From Deltaproteobacteria bacterium (GTDB taxonomy: Bacteria; Desulfobacterota; Desulfarculia; Adiutricales; Adiutricaceae), in assembly GCA_031273455.1 (NCBI GenBank), contig JAISRZ010000059.1:1-36401 (forward strand): DNA of 36,401 bases. Direction: 5' to 3'. The notes beneath the pieces are model-generated. The model searched no databases, had not been told where the DNA came from, and saw nothing but the letters and a program-made list of their open reading frames with translations. The position numbers and the translations under genes were made by a program. Below are positions 1-7,731 of this stretch, piece after piece (the first letter of the stretch is position 1; the number at the start of each line of letters is the position of its first letter).

Positions 1-124
1 TGTCCAAGGGGTTTTTGTGGGGGGGATTTTGGTCGGGGGGATCATTAGCTGGGGAATTGGCGGTTAATAAGACCAGAGCCACTAAACCCCAGAACGCGCC
101 TAGCCATAATTTTTTTAAAAACAT
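1..124 (-). CDS. Small exported protein, N-terminal part only
   Basis: Reading leftward from an ATG at 122-124, the frame is open to the window edge (41 codons). It begins MFLKKLWLGAFWGLVALVLL, a textbook signal peptide (two Lys, then a hydrophobic core), followed by a polar, Pro-rich stretch rich in Asp, Asn and Pro. The first six residues (MFLKKL) are identical to those of the neighbouring exported protein at 377-829 on the same strand, so the two may be related small periplasmic proteins. No strong Shine-Dalgarno sequence is visible. The mature part is outside the window, so no function can be given. Confidence 0.5.
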   Translation of the reverse strand, partial: MFLKKLWLGAFWGLVALVLLTANSPANDPPDQNPPHKNPLD

Positions 125-293
125 AATGAGCCACTTAAGAGAAAAACCATAGACGTAAAATTGAGGCTAATCTTAAAAGATGGAGTTAAGCTTTCCGGCT
201 TAGGCCAGACAATTTTCTCAGTCTAGATGGCGGTTTTTGATTTTAACTAATCTAGGTAAGCCTATTAGCCGTTAAATAGCTAAATAGAGCGTT

Positions 294-336
294 AAAAAAA
301 AGGGGGCGCAATAGGCCCAAATAGCCTATTCGCCCC
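294..336 (-). terminator. Rho-independent terminator after the exported-protein gene
   Basis: An inverted repeat (302-316 and 324-336, GC-rich, one bulge, short loop) is followed on the minus strand by a run of eight T (294-301 as A on the plus strand). It lies about 40 nt past the stop codon of the leftward gene at 377-829, the expected place. Confidence 0.75.
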
Positions 337-376
337 GGCGTGACGTTTAGCCTTTAATGGTTAGGGTCGCCCAACC

Positions 377-829
377 TTATTTCTTTAGGGCCTCGAAAGC
401 GGCGATGATTTTGTCTCTATTGGCGGTTAGGAGTTTTTTCTCCTCGTCGGACAGTTTCAAGAAGGGGGCGTCCGGGGCTGGAATGGATTTGGGATCCGCG
501 GCCGAGATGGCCATGAGGCCAAAGGGAATTTTTTCCGAGACGTAATTGAACCGGATGGAGGAAATTTGATGGTCTTTGGCGAACTTCAACCATTCGCCTT
601 TGATGTCATACTGAGGATTCTCTTGCATTTTCGCCATAAAATCCTTGGATTTCCCCACGTACTCCAGATAAACGTCAATGTCCCTCTGGGTGAGCGGGCC
701 TTCCTTGTTTAAATCATCCACAGTGATGGTATCAGGATCTTTATCCTGGGCCAAGGCGGTGAAGGTGAAGGCCAAGGACAAAGCGAGGACGCAAAGGAAG
801 GAACAAAGCGATAATTTCTTTAAAAACAT
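377..829 (-). CDS. Small exported protein of unknown function
   Basis: 150 residues. Residues 1-28 form a clear Sec signal peptide (MFLKKL, hydrophobic core, likely cleavage after ALA at TALAQ). The mature part is about 120 residues, charged, without Cys, membrane segments or a motif I recognise; it is rich in Lys, Asp and Glu and ends in a predicted helix (ANRDKIIAAFEALKK). Start choice: ATG at 829 preceded by AAAGGA six bases upstream. The gene is single, closed by its own terminator, and lies tail-to-edge with a second leftward gene whose product starts with the same six residues. It is divergent from the molybdate cluster, but nothing in its sequence ties it to that. Role unknown; a periplasmic helical protein is the most I can support. 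Confidence 0.75.
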   Translation of the reverse strand: MFLKKLSLCSFLCVLALSLAFTFTALAQDKDPDTITVDDLNKEGPLTQRDIDVYLEYVGKSKDFMAKMQENPQYDIKGEWLKFAKDHQISSIRFNYVSEKIPFGLMAISAADPKSIPAPDAPFLKLSDEEKKLLTANRDKIIAAFEALKK

Positions 830-1307
830 AAAGATCCTTTCTGAATAGAGAAAACTTAAGAGGTAAATAAAAAGATAATATTAAGAAATTGAATTAAACG
901 TCCTGAAATTTTCGTATAACGGCTTTAGGCTTTAAGAACCCCAAAAACCCGAATAAGGGGTTTTTTCGCTCGACAAACCAAAAACTTCTGGGGATATTAT
1001 ATTAAAAAGCCCGAAAAATAAAGCCAGAGCGGTCTTAATTTAATATCAGTTTAATTTTAAAATTAGATCCGCGATTTAACGTATATTAAGCTTAATGATG
1101 GTTATATATATTATAGTTAATAATAATTAATTATTTATATCGCTTAATAACTGTAATTTAAAGCTCCCCAACCTTTGACCCCGCTCTGGGACCTTTACCC
1201 CCGCCTACCCATCTTAAAAACGCCTTATAGCCCCCGATCTCGAGCCCTTAAAACCAGAATAACCGTTTTCGTTAAGTTATATCCGTAAAATAGCCAATAA
1301 CCTTTTC
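830..1307. other. AT-rich intergenic region between divergent genes
   Basis: No coding frame is supportable. At 937-962 there is a 6-bp stem (AACCCC/GGGGTT) with a 14-nt loop followed by a T run (961-966), terminator-like on the plus strand although no plus-strand gene precedes it. The stretch 1080-1150 is very AT-rich with ATATA runs. It probably carries the promoter of the leftward gene, which I could not pin down. Confidence 0.4.
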
Positions 1308-1336
1308 TTGACAAGCGGTGACCACGATCATAAATT
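1308..1336 (+). promoter_or_regulatory. Sigma-70-type promoter of the mod operon
   Basis: TTGACA (1308-1313), 17-nt spacer, TAAATT (1331-1336). The -35 box matches consensus perfectly and the spacing is ideal. Transcription would start near 1343 and leave a leader of about 175 nt before modC, long enough for an RNA control element. I could not recognise a molybdenum-cofactor riboswitch in it. No ModE operator was identified with confidence. Confidence 0.65.
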
Positions 1337-1520
1337 AGCTTTAATAGTCTTACCGCTAAGACGCGTCTTTTGCCCCTTGTTCGTTTCCGCCCCTGGGTGG
1401 CGTTCGGGTAAATTCGCTAAGTCAAAAAATTTCCGCCCTTATCTAGCCCGGCTTTTCGCGGCCCTACCTGGATCTAAAGGGAGCGTTTGACCATTCTGGC
1501 CTTCTTTCTTGGAGTTTAAG

Positions 1521-2276
1521 GTGTTTAGCCCTAAGTCGCCCCCTTTAGAGTCACCCCCCGCAAAACCGCCTTTAGACCCTAGGCCTCGGTCTTTGATGGT
1601 GGATATGGGCAAATCCTACGGGGGATTCCACTTTAAAGCCGCCTTTACCCTAGCCGAGCCGGGGATTACGGTGGTTTTTGGCCCTTCTGGGGCCGGTAAG
1701 ACCACTTTGTTAAATTTATTGGCCGGGTTAAGTCAGCCGGATTGGGGTTTTATCCGCTACCAGGAGCGGACCTTTTTTGACGCGGCTAAAAAACTTTTTG
1801 TCCCCCCGGAAAAAAGGCGCCTTAGTTGCGTCTTTCAAGAATCTCGGCTCTTTTCCCATTTTTCCGTCCGGAATAACCTCCTTTTCCCGGCCCGTTTTGG
1901 GGGTCGGCCTTTAGAGCCCGGCTCCTTTGACCGGGTGGTCGAGCTTTTGGGCTTAGAAGGTCTTTTAGACCGCCGGACCATAACCCTGTCCGGCGGGGAG
2001 GCCCAGAGGGTGGCCATTGGCCGGGCTTTACTGGCCAAGGGCCAATTATTGCTCATGGATGAGCCCTTATCGTCTTTGGACCGGGAGCGGAAAACCGAGC
2101 TTTTGGGGTATATCGCCGCCATCCCCCAGCGTTTTGGGACCCCCACGCTTTACGTGACCCACGCGGAGGACGAGCTAGAGCGCTTAGCCGATCGGGTTTT
2201 AACCATAGAAGGCGGCCAGTGCCACTTATTGTCTAGACACGAGTTTTTTAACTCACAACTCCCTTTGGCCGGCTAG
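1521..2276 (+). CDS. modC: Molybdate ABC transporter ATP-binding protein ModC, short form
   Basis: ATPase of a molybdate/tungstate importer, acting at the inner face of the membrane with ModB. Motifs in order: Walker A GPSGAGKTT, Q-loop CVFQESRLFSH (close to the ModC form FQ-x-ARLFPH), signature LSGGEAQRVAIGRALL, Walker B LLLMDEPLSSLD, switch His in YVTHAEDE. The protein ends about 60 residues after the H-loop, so the C-terminal TOBE/Mop domain of full-length ModC (about 350 residues) is absent. Start: GTG 1521 has TTGGAG six bases upstream; TTG 1509 and ATG 1596 are in frame. The first 25 residues from GTG are Pro-rich and unusual, and ATG 1596 would remove them but lacks a ribosome binding site. 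First gene of modC-modA-modB. Confidence 0.9.
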   Translation: MFSPKSPPLESPPAKPPLDPRPRSLMVDMGKSYGGFHFKAAFTLAEPGITVVFGPSGAGKTTLLNLLAGLSQPDWGFIRYQERTFFDAAKKLFVPPEKRRLSCVFQESRLFSHFSVRNNLLFPARFGGRPLEPGSFDRVVELLGLEGLLDRRTITLSGGEAQRVAIGRALLAKGQLLLMDEPLSSLDRERKTELLGYIAAIPQRFGTPTLYVTHAEDELERLADRVLTIEGGQCHLLSRHEFFNSQLPLAG

Positions 2277-2315
2277 GGGGAACCTACGGTCGGTTAAACG
2301 CCTTTGGAGGTCTTT

Positions 2316-3068
2316 ATGAAAAAATTATGGGGATTGGTCTGGGGCCTCGCGGTTTTGGGCTTAATGGCCCAACCGGTTTTGGCCCAAACTAAAGAGGTGG
2401 ATATCGTCCGAGTGACCACCGGGGCGGGTTACAAAACCATGGTCGAGGAATTGGCGGCGGCTTTTAAAGCCGCGGGCCAGCGGATTGAGGAGATGTACGG
2501 TGGGCATATTGGCCAGATGGTGGCCCAGATGGCCCAAGGGAGTGGGGCTAACTTAGTCATCTCCGACCAAGCCACCTTGGAGGCCGTGGCTAAAGACGTT
2601 AAGTTTGACCAGTTCACCGCCTTAGGCGACACGGTCTTGGTTTTAGCTTATCGAAAGGGGATTGAGCTTAAAACCCCGGAGGATCTTTTAAAGCCCGAGA
2701 TCGCCAAAGTGGCTCATCCTGACCCGAAAGCGGCCATCTACGGGCGGGCGGCGGCGGCCTTTTTAAAGTCCACTGGTTTAGGCGATAAACTAGGGGACAA
2801 GGTCATGTCCGTCTCCTCGGTCCCCCAGGTTCTGGCTTACCTCATCTCCGGGGAGATTGACGCGGGTTTTGTCAACCGGGCCGTTCTCCGGGCCGCGGGC
2901 GACAAACTTGGCGGATCCTTGGAGCTAACCTCCGGTTACCCACCCATCCACATGATCGCGGCCACGCCCCAAGGTTTAGCCGCTGACCCCAAGATTAAAG
3001 CCTTTGTGACTTTTTTAGGCGGGCCCCAAGCTAAGGAGATCTTAAAAAAATACGGGATTGAGAGCTAA
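2316..3068 (+). CDS. modA: Molybdate/tungstate-binding periplasmic protein ModA (copy 1)
   Basis: Extracytoplasmic oxyanion-binding protein that feeds the ModBC transporter. 250 residues with a signal peptide (MKKLWGLVWGL..., cleavage near VLAQ). Family marks: ANLVISDQATLE (the ModA 'VFISAD' region), LGDTVLVLAYR (the 'N-x-LVL' strand), YGRAAAAFLKSTGL, SVPQVLAYLISGEIDAGFV (second-lobe hinge) and a C-terminal helix ending EILKKYGIE. It is divergent from E. coli ModA at the N-terminal binding loop (VTTGAGYKTMVEELAAAF). Start: ATG 2316 has GGAGG five bases upstream, so the longer frame from TTG 2304 is rejected. It lies 39 nt after modC and 3 nt before modB. A second homolog, just over half identical by eye, lies at 4625-5371. 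Confidence 0.88.
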   Translation: MKKLWGLVWGLAVLGLMAQPVLAQTKEVDIVRVTTGAGYKTMVEELAAAFKAAGQRIEEMYGGHIGQMVAQMAQGSGANLVISDQATLEAVAKDVKFDQFTALGDTVLVLAYRKGIELKTPEDLLKPEIAKVAHPDPKAAIYGRAAAAFLKSTGLGDKLGDKVMSVSSVPQVLAYLISGEIDAGFVNRAVLRAAGDKLGGSLELTSGYPPIHMIAATPQGLAADPKIKAFVTFLGGPQAKEILKKYGIES

Positions 3069-3071
3069 CCT

Positions 3072-3758
3072 TTGACTTTAAGCGAAATCGGGCGGGAGTT
3101 AGGGTCTTTTCCAACGCGTCTGACCCTCATGGTGGGGCTCTTCTGTCTAGGTCTCCATCTAGTGGTCAGTTTGCCTTTGGCCTTTTATCTTTCTGGCCCC
3201 AAAAACTGGGCCAGAAGGATCTTGGCCTTTTTGGTGACCTTGCCTTTGGTCTTTCCGCCCATCGCTTTGGGCTTTATCCTGTTAAGCCTTTTAGGTCGGA
3301 ACGGCCTTGTGGGCGCGCCTTTAGAGTCTTGGTTGGGGTTAAGGATCGTCTTTAGCCAAGCTGGGGTCATTTTCGCCGGCTATATCGCGGGGTTACCCTT
3401 ATTCGTTCGGCCTTTGGCCGCGGCCTTACGCCGGGCGGAAATTAAAAAACTGACCCAAGCGGCCCGGACCTTAGGGGCTGGGCCCCTAACCACGGCTTTA
3501 ACCGTGACCGCCCCGCAGGTCAGCCAAGTTTTGGGCTCCGGGCTCTTACTGGCTTTAGCCCGAGGCGTAGGCGAAGTTGGGGTGACCATGATGTTAGGCG
3601 GGAATATCGTGGGCCGGTCCAACACCTTATCCTTGGAGATCTTTAATAGCGTCTCCCACGGTGAGTTTGATCGGGCCATGGCCCTCTGTTTTATTTTGGC
3701 GGTCTGCGGTCTGGTTTTTTACCTCCTTTTTGAAAAAATAACGCCTAATGGCGAATAA
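3072..3758 (+). CDS. modB: Molybdate ABC transporter permease ModB
   Basis: Inner-membrane channel subunit, 228 residues, about five to six hydrophobic helices. The stretch VTLPLVFPPIALGFILLSLLG followed by GRNGLVG is the ModB hallmark (LPLVLPPTVLG...LLGRNG in relatives). The cytoplasmic EAA loop that docks on ModC reads AARTLGAGPLTTALTVTAPQ near residues 130-150. Start: TTG 3072, three bases after the modA stop, implying translational coupling; the next in-frame ATG (3129) would cut into the first helix. The gene ends the compact modCAB unit. TupB or WtpB are alternatives, but the GRNG motif favours ModB. Substrate choice between molybdate and tungstate cannot be read from the sequence. Confidence 0.88.
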   Translation: MTLSEIGRELGSFPTRLTLMVGLFCLGLHLVVSLPLAFYLSGPKNWARRILAFLVTLPLVFPPIALGFILLSLLGRNGLVGAPLESWLGLRIVFSQAGVIFAGYIAGLPLFVRPLAAALRRAEIKKLTQAARTLGAGPLTTALTVTAPQVSQVLGSGLLLALARGVGEVGVTMMLGGNIVGRSNTLSLEIFNSVSHGEFDRAMALCFILAVCGLVFYLLFEKITPNGE

Positions 3759-4281
3759 AGTAATTAAAAGGACTTAAGTTTCCAAGAGATTATCCACCCT
3801 GGTTTTTTGGCCTTAGTCCGCGGAGCTAGGCCTATAATCCCCTAAATTTTGGACCATAGGGGCCGATTTTTGGCGCCCTCCTTCAGGCTAACCCACCTGG
3901 GCGTAACCTACGGTATAAGGCGAAACCCTAGGCCCGGCCTAGGGTTTCGGTTTAAATGACCCTTAAAGGCCGCCTGGATAAAACCCCCCTAAATGGGGAA
4001 AAAGGCCAGCCGAAAATATTTTCTTAGATACGCTTGATTCTCCTCAAATTTTATGATAAATTTAGAAACATATTGATACGCGAAGCCAACTAAAATAGAA
4101 TTGTCCCCAAAACTTAAGCCTGTTACGCGCCAGGTTTTTTTTAGTTTTCCTTAACTAAACTACCTAATGTTAGTATGTATTTTCGGTCGAGCCGTTAAGC
4201 TCGATCTAGCCGCAAGTTGGCCTCCTAGGCCACTTAGCCAAGAATTTAGATAAATTTAGGCCCCTAAAATTTGGAGGCCTT
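3759..4281. other. Long spacer between modB and the second modA
   Basis: No gene visible. Contains the perfect palindrome listed separately (3921-3949) and, at about 4120-4141, a very short stem (CCTG/CAGG) followed by eight T that could be a weak terminator. The right half is AT-rich. A leader RNA upstream of the second modA is possible but I see no recognised riboswitch fold. Confidence 0.35.
3921..3949. terminator. Perfect 13-bp hairpin downstream of modB
   Basis: CGAAACCCTAGGC and its exact complement are separated by three bases. It lies 163 nt past the modB stop and is followed only by GGTTTAAA, a weak U tract, so it could be the end of the mod operon transcript or an RNA-stabilising structure. 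Confidence 0.5.
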
Positions 4282-4479
4282 ATGGCCCCAAAAATTCTAA
4301 AAAAATGGGCGCCAAAAAGCCCAGCTCCAACTTTTAGGCTTAGTTGGCTCTTAAACCTCTTTTTTTACTTAATATTTTTTATTTACCTAACAATTTTCAA
4401 AAAAGTTGTTACTTATTCGTTTTTTCTTTATGCGCCTAAATTTTTAATAGGTACGCGTCTTTCTTTTACAATAAGTTAA
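4282..4479 (+). CDS. Possible small membrane protein, doubtful
   Basis: 65-codon frame with one strong hydrophobic segment (LLNLFFYLIFFIYLTIF, residues 23-39) between basic flanks. A good GGAGG (4273-4277) precedes the ATG by four bases, which is why it is listed. Against it: base composition is that of the surrounding AT-rich spacer, codon use is unlike neighbouring genes, and no relative is known to me. It lies 145 nt upstream of the second modA and could be a leader peptide, or chance. Confidence 0.2.
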   Translation: MAPKILKKWAPKSPAPTFRLSWLLNLFFYLIFFIYLTIFKKVVTYSFFLYAPKFLIGTRLSFTIS

Positions 4480-4624
4480 GGATTTTTTCTTTTTAAACGT
4501 TTTTTAGTTTTTACCAGTGATTTAACCTTAACTTATGGCTAAAACGCTTCCCTAAAGAAAATCCCCGCGCCTCTGGCGTTAAGTTGGCCCATTAGGTCGG
4601 CCAGAGCCACAAGGAGGGTCTATC

Positions 4625-5371
4625 ATGAAAAAGATCCTGGGGTTTTTAATCTTACTGACAGCTTGCTTAGCCGTATCCGCTAGTTCGGCCATTGGGGCCA
4701 AGACCGTCCCCAAGGTGGCCACGGGCGTGGGCTTTCAAGCTCTGGTGGCGGAACTGGCCGCCGCTTATCGGGAAACTGGTGGGCAGATAGAGGAGATTTA
4801 CGGGGGCCAAATACCCCAGATGGTCTGTCAACTCGGGACCACTGGCGGGGCTAACCTGGTCATCTCCGATAACGCCACTTTAGAGGACGTCTCCGAGTTA
4901 TTGACCTTTGATCGGTATTACCCTTTAGGCGACACGGTCCTGGTCCTGGCCTTTCGGCAAGGGCTGGAATTAAAGTCGCCCCAAGATCTCTTAAAGCCCG
5001 AAATCGATCGGGTGGCCCACCCTGACCCGCAAAAAGCCGCCTACGGTCGGGCGGCTAAGGCCTTTTTGGTCTCCTCGGGGCTTCTAGAGCGCGTGGAAAA
5101 CCATCTGGTCACCTTTAACTCGGTGCCCCAAGTCATGGCCAGCTTAATCGCTGGGGAAATTGACGCGGGCTTTGTTAACCGCATGGCCATTAGAACCTTT
5201 GGGGACCAGATTGGCGGCTACATTGAGATCCCCAATGGTTATCCGCCCATCCACTTGGGTCTAGTGACCTTAAACGGTGGGGACTCCGATCCCGGGTTAG
5301 GGGGCTTTTTACACTTTATCGCGAGCCCCAAAGCCCGAGAGATCTTGCGTAAATACGGGGTTAAACCTTAA
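4625..5371 (+). CDS. Second ModA-type oxyanion-binding protein (orphan paralog)
   Basis: 248 residues with a signal peptide (MKKILGFLILLTACLAVSA). It aligns end to end with the ModA at 2316-3068: shared GANLVISD, LGDTVLVLA, DLLKPEI, VAHPDP, YGRAA, SVPQV, GEIDAGFVNR, GYPPIH and a Lys-Tyr-Gly C-terminus, just over half identical by eye. Start: ATG 4625 with AAGGAGGG seven bases upstream, a strong site. No permease or ATPase follows, so it presumably docks on the same ModBC. The pairing suggests two binding proteins with different affinity or specificity (for example molybdate versus tungstate); that is inference. It is separated from modB by 866 nt, so it is probably transcribed on its own, and lies 297 nt upstream of modD. 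Confidence 0.87.
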   Translation: MKKILGFLILLTACLAVSASSAIGAKTVPKVATGVGFQALVAELAAAYRETGGQIEEIYGGQIPQMVCQLGTTGGANLVISDNATLEDVSELLTFDRYYPLGDTVLVLAFRQGLELKSPQDLLKPEIDRVAHPDPQKAAYGRAAKAFLVSSGLLERVENHLVTFNSVPQVMASLIAGEIDAGFVNRMAIRTFGDQIGGYIEIPNGYPPIHLGLVTLNGGDSDPGLGGFLHFIASPKAREILRKYGVKP

Positions 5372-5668
5372 GTTTAATCGCCGCTTAAAGATTTTCGATC
5401 CCTTTAGCCCACATGGGCGACCCTTTTAAAAAAAGCCTGTCCGCTAGAAATTAAAAGGGTATAATAGCTTGGCCGCCTTGGGGGGCTAAAGGGATCCTTT
5501 TTTCGCCTAAAACCATAAAGCCTAAAAACATAAAGATGGTCTCGCCAAAATTTATTAATCCCGGACACTACCCCCCCCAATCTTACGGCCCCAACCTTTA
5601 GCCCCTCAACTTTATCCAGGGTTAGCTATTTTTAGTTGGCCTTGGCGGATGACCCGAAGAGAAGAGCC

Positions 5669-6511
5669 ATGTTTCTTTATCCGGATAGTTTTGTCGAAAG
5701 TCTGTTATTAGAGGATCTGCCTTTAAGCGATTTAACCTCCCAAGCCTTTAACGTGGATACGCAACCCGGCCAGATCCGGGCCCTAGCCCGGGAGACCGGG
5801 GTGGCCGCTGGGGTGGAAGTGGCGGTTAAGCTTTTTTTAATGGTGGGGGTTAAAGCGGAAAGCCAAGTAAAAAGCGGCGAGGTCCTGGCCCCGGGGCAGG
5901 CGCTTTTTACGGCCACTGGCCCGGCGGGGTTACTCCACGCGGCCTACAAAACCGCCCAGAACGTTTTAGAGTATAGTGGGGGGATCGCCACCCGGGCGAG
6001 GCTCATGGTTAACCGGGCTCAAGAGGTGGGTCAGGCTGAGGTCTTAGTGACCCGGAAGCACTTTCCGGGAACCAAAAGGCTCTCCTTAGCCGCGGCCGTG
6101 GCCGGGGGGGCGAAGATCCATCGGACCGGATTATCCGATTCCATCTTGGTTTTTGACCAGCATAGTTTGTTTTTAGGCGGGTTAGCTGGTTTAGCTAAGC
6201 TTTTGCCAGCGGTTAAAGATAAGTACCCGGAAAAGAAGATCGCTTTGGAAGTGGCTAACCTACCGGAAGCGGAAATGGCCGCCCGGGCCGGGGCTGACGT
6301 TATCCAGTGCGAAAAGTTCCCGGAAAAGGACTTAAAGGCCACGGTCGAGGCGGTTAAGGGCCTTAATCCCACGATTCGGATCGTGGCCGCGGGCGGGGTC
6401 AATGGGGACAACGCCGCCGCCTTGGCCGCGACCGGCGTGGATGGACTCGTTACTAGTTGGCCTTTTTTTGGTAAACCGCAAGACATTAAAATGGCTTTTA
6501 CGGCTTTATAA
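5669..6511 (+). CDS. modD: ModD, NadC-like pyrophosphorylase of molybdate loci
   Basis: 280 residues. Quinolinate phosphoribosyltransferase fold: N-terminal LLLEDLPLSDLTSQAF (the NadC 'ED-x-x-GDLT' region), central AQNVLEYSGGIATRAR, then TRKHFPGTK (NadC has TRKTTPG), HRTGLSDSILVFDQH, EVANLPEA, and a C-terminal barrel edge IRIVAAGGVNGDNAAALAATGVDGLV. The TRK-x-FPGTK and HR-x-GLS forms are those of ModD, a NadC paralog found with molybdate transport genes whose reaction is not settled. Start: ATG 5669 matches the usual ModD beginning and has AGAGAAG upstream; the longer frame from TTG 5636 adds eleven unlikely residues. A TATAAT at 5460-5465 lies in the preceding spacer but lacks a good -35. 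Being next to two modA genes supports the ModD call over NadC. Confidence 0.85.
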   Translation: MFLYPDSFVESLLLEDLPLSDLTSQAFNVDTQPGQIRALARETGVAAGVEVAVKLFLMVGVKAESQVKSGEVLAPGQALFTATGPAGLLHAAYKTAQNVLEYSGGIATRARLMVNRAQEVGQAEVLVTRKHFPGTKRLSLAAAVAGGAKIHRTGLSDSILVFDQHSLFLGGLAGLAKLLPAVKDKYPEKKIALEVANLPEAEMAARAGADVIQCEKFPEKDLKATVEAVKGLNPTIRIVAAGGVNGDNAAALAATGVDGLVTSWPFFGKPQDIKMAFTAL

Positions 6512-6683
6512 TTGTGGAAGTTTATGAGTTTTTAAAGGTTGTTTACCAAAAAACACAATTAACGCCTTTAACCATTTTTTCGCGGATTGGTGAGCGTTAA
6601 AGCATGAATCTTCATGGACAATGCCATTGATATAACGTAATTTAGCTAAAATAAAATTGCTAATAGATATTTAAAGCCATATT

Positions 6684-7016
6684 TCATAATCGTTTTTCAT
6701 AAATTACTTTACCTTCTTCATCAATTGTCTTATAAATGAAAGCTACGCTTGTTTTTAATTCTTCATATCTAGCGCTAGAAATTGCCAAAAAATCTACATT
6801 TTTTGGTAAATCAGTATGTATGATCTCACTATATAACTGAATAGTAAGTCCTATTTTGTCAACAAGATGCTTCATGATTACAAGAATATCATAATCACTG
6901 TCAGCGGTGTGATCGCCTCTGGCGCGAGATCCGAAAAGAATAATTTTTTCAGGCGAAAACGCTGAAACTATAACGGAAACAAATTTATCTATTATGGCTT
7001 TTTCGTCAATATTCAT
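6684..7016 (-). CDS. Minimal nucleotidyltransferase (MNT), no HEPN partner seen
   Basis: 110 residues. Pol-beta-like nucleotidyltransferase core: GSRARG (29-34), metal-binding Asp pair in DSDYDILV (D41, D43) and a third Asp in NVDFLAI (D75). Such proteins are the MntA half of HEPN-MNT modules, where MNT AMPylates and silences a HEPN RNase toxin. The expected HEPN gene is not present: downstream (6512-6683) and upstream (7017 on) hold no frame of fitting length. It is AT-rich compared with modD, consistent with transfer. It may be a solitary survivor of a toxin-antitoxin pair or act on something else. Start ATG 7016 lacks a strong ribosome binding site. Confidence 0.8.
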   Translation of the reverse strand: MNIDEKAIIDKFVSVIVSAFSPEKIILFGSRARGDHTADSDYDILVIMKHLVDKIGLTIQLYSEIIHTDLPKNVDFLAISSARYEELKTSVAFIYKTIDEEGKVIYEKRL

Positions 7017-7693
7017 AAGTTATTACCATGAAAACGTTAATAAAAACGCTAACTTGAATTCTATTGTTCTGATATAAATCTATTAAGTATTATTAGACCG
7101 TAAAATTAATACAATAAATCTATAGCGTACATGAACATTCATTTATAAAATATAAAATATCTTATATTATTATTATCAATAATTTAGTAAGTTTATAAAA
7201 TATAAAACTTTTTAGAATACCTGACTCAGAGGGAAAAGTGGAAATTTTCTAGAGATCCTTTTAAGCCTTTTTTTTAGACCATATCCGCATCATAAAAGGG
7301 TTTTGAAGAATTTTCAATGATTCCAGTATTTTTAGAGCGCCTCCAACAACCGAGCCAATCTTGGGACTTTAAGTCAATGATTCGGTCCCCGCGCCGGACA
7401 CCGCTGATAAGTATACCACGATTTCTCGACCCCCGGGAACTCAAATATTCTCGGCGGTTTTAATTTGGCGATAAGACTCCCAAGAGGACTCCAGAAAGAG
7501 CCTCTAGAGACTCCCGTCCCCGCCAGAGGCTGACGCTCCGCCAACTCTACAGTCCAGCGCGCCTAAAAGACCCATTAGACCCCCAGGAACCCAAGATTCC
7601 CAACGCCTTAGGGTCCAAGATGGCCCCAGAATCCTAGTTCGTGTCCCGCCTATTTAGATTATTTTCGTCTTTATATTTTTTATAAACTTTGGG
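7017..7693. other. Non-coding stretch, AT-rich then GC-rich
   Basis: 7017-7210 is extremely AT-rich; 7250-7660 changes abruptly to GC-rich sequence with many stops in all frames. I see no gene, tRNA or clear hairpin. The sharp composition change suggests junctions between pieces of different origin. Confidence 0.4.
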
Positions 7694-7722
7694 TTGACAA
7701 ATTTGAGTCTTTTAGATATTTA
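7694..7722 (+). promoter_or_regulatory. Sigma-70-type promoter upstream of the fic locus
   Basis: TTGACA (7694-7699), exact 17-nt spacer, TATTTA (7717-7722). A strong AAAGGAGG follows at 7732-7739. Together these are a complete expression signal, yet the frame behind them is broken (see the next entry); fic begins 367 nt further on. Confidence 0.6.
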
Positions 7723-7731
7723 TAAGACTGT

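Noticed and set aside
1337-1520. Molybdenum-cofactor riboswitch in the mod leader
   Set aside because: Position is attractive, but I could not match the known core by eye; kept only as a finding to check.
2304-2316. TTG start four codons upstream for modA
   Set aside because: The Shine-Dalgarno sequence GGAGG lies within those codons and points to ATG 2316.
5511-5535. Short repeat of CCTAAAA-x-CATAAAG
   Set aside because: Only two imperfect copies in AT-rich spacer; no structure or gene context supports a function.
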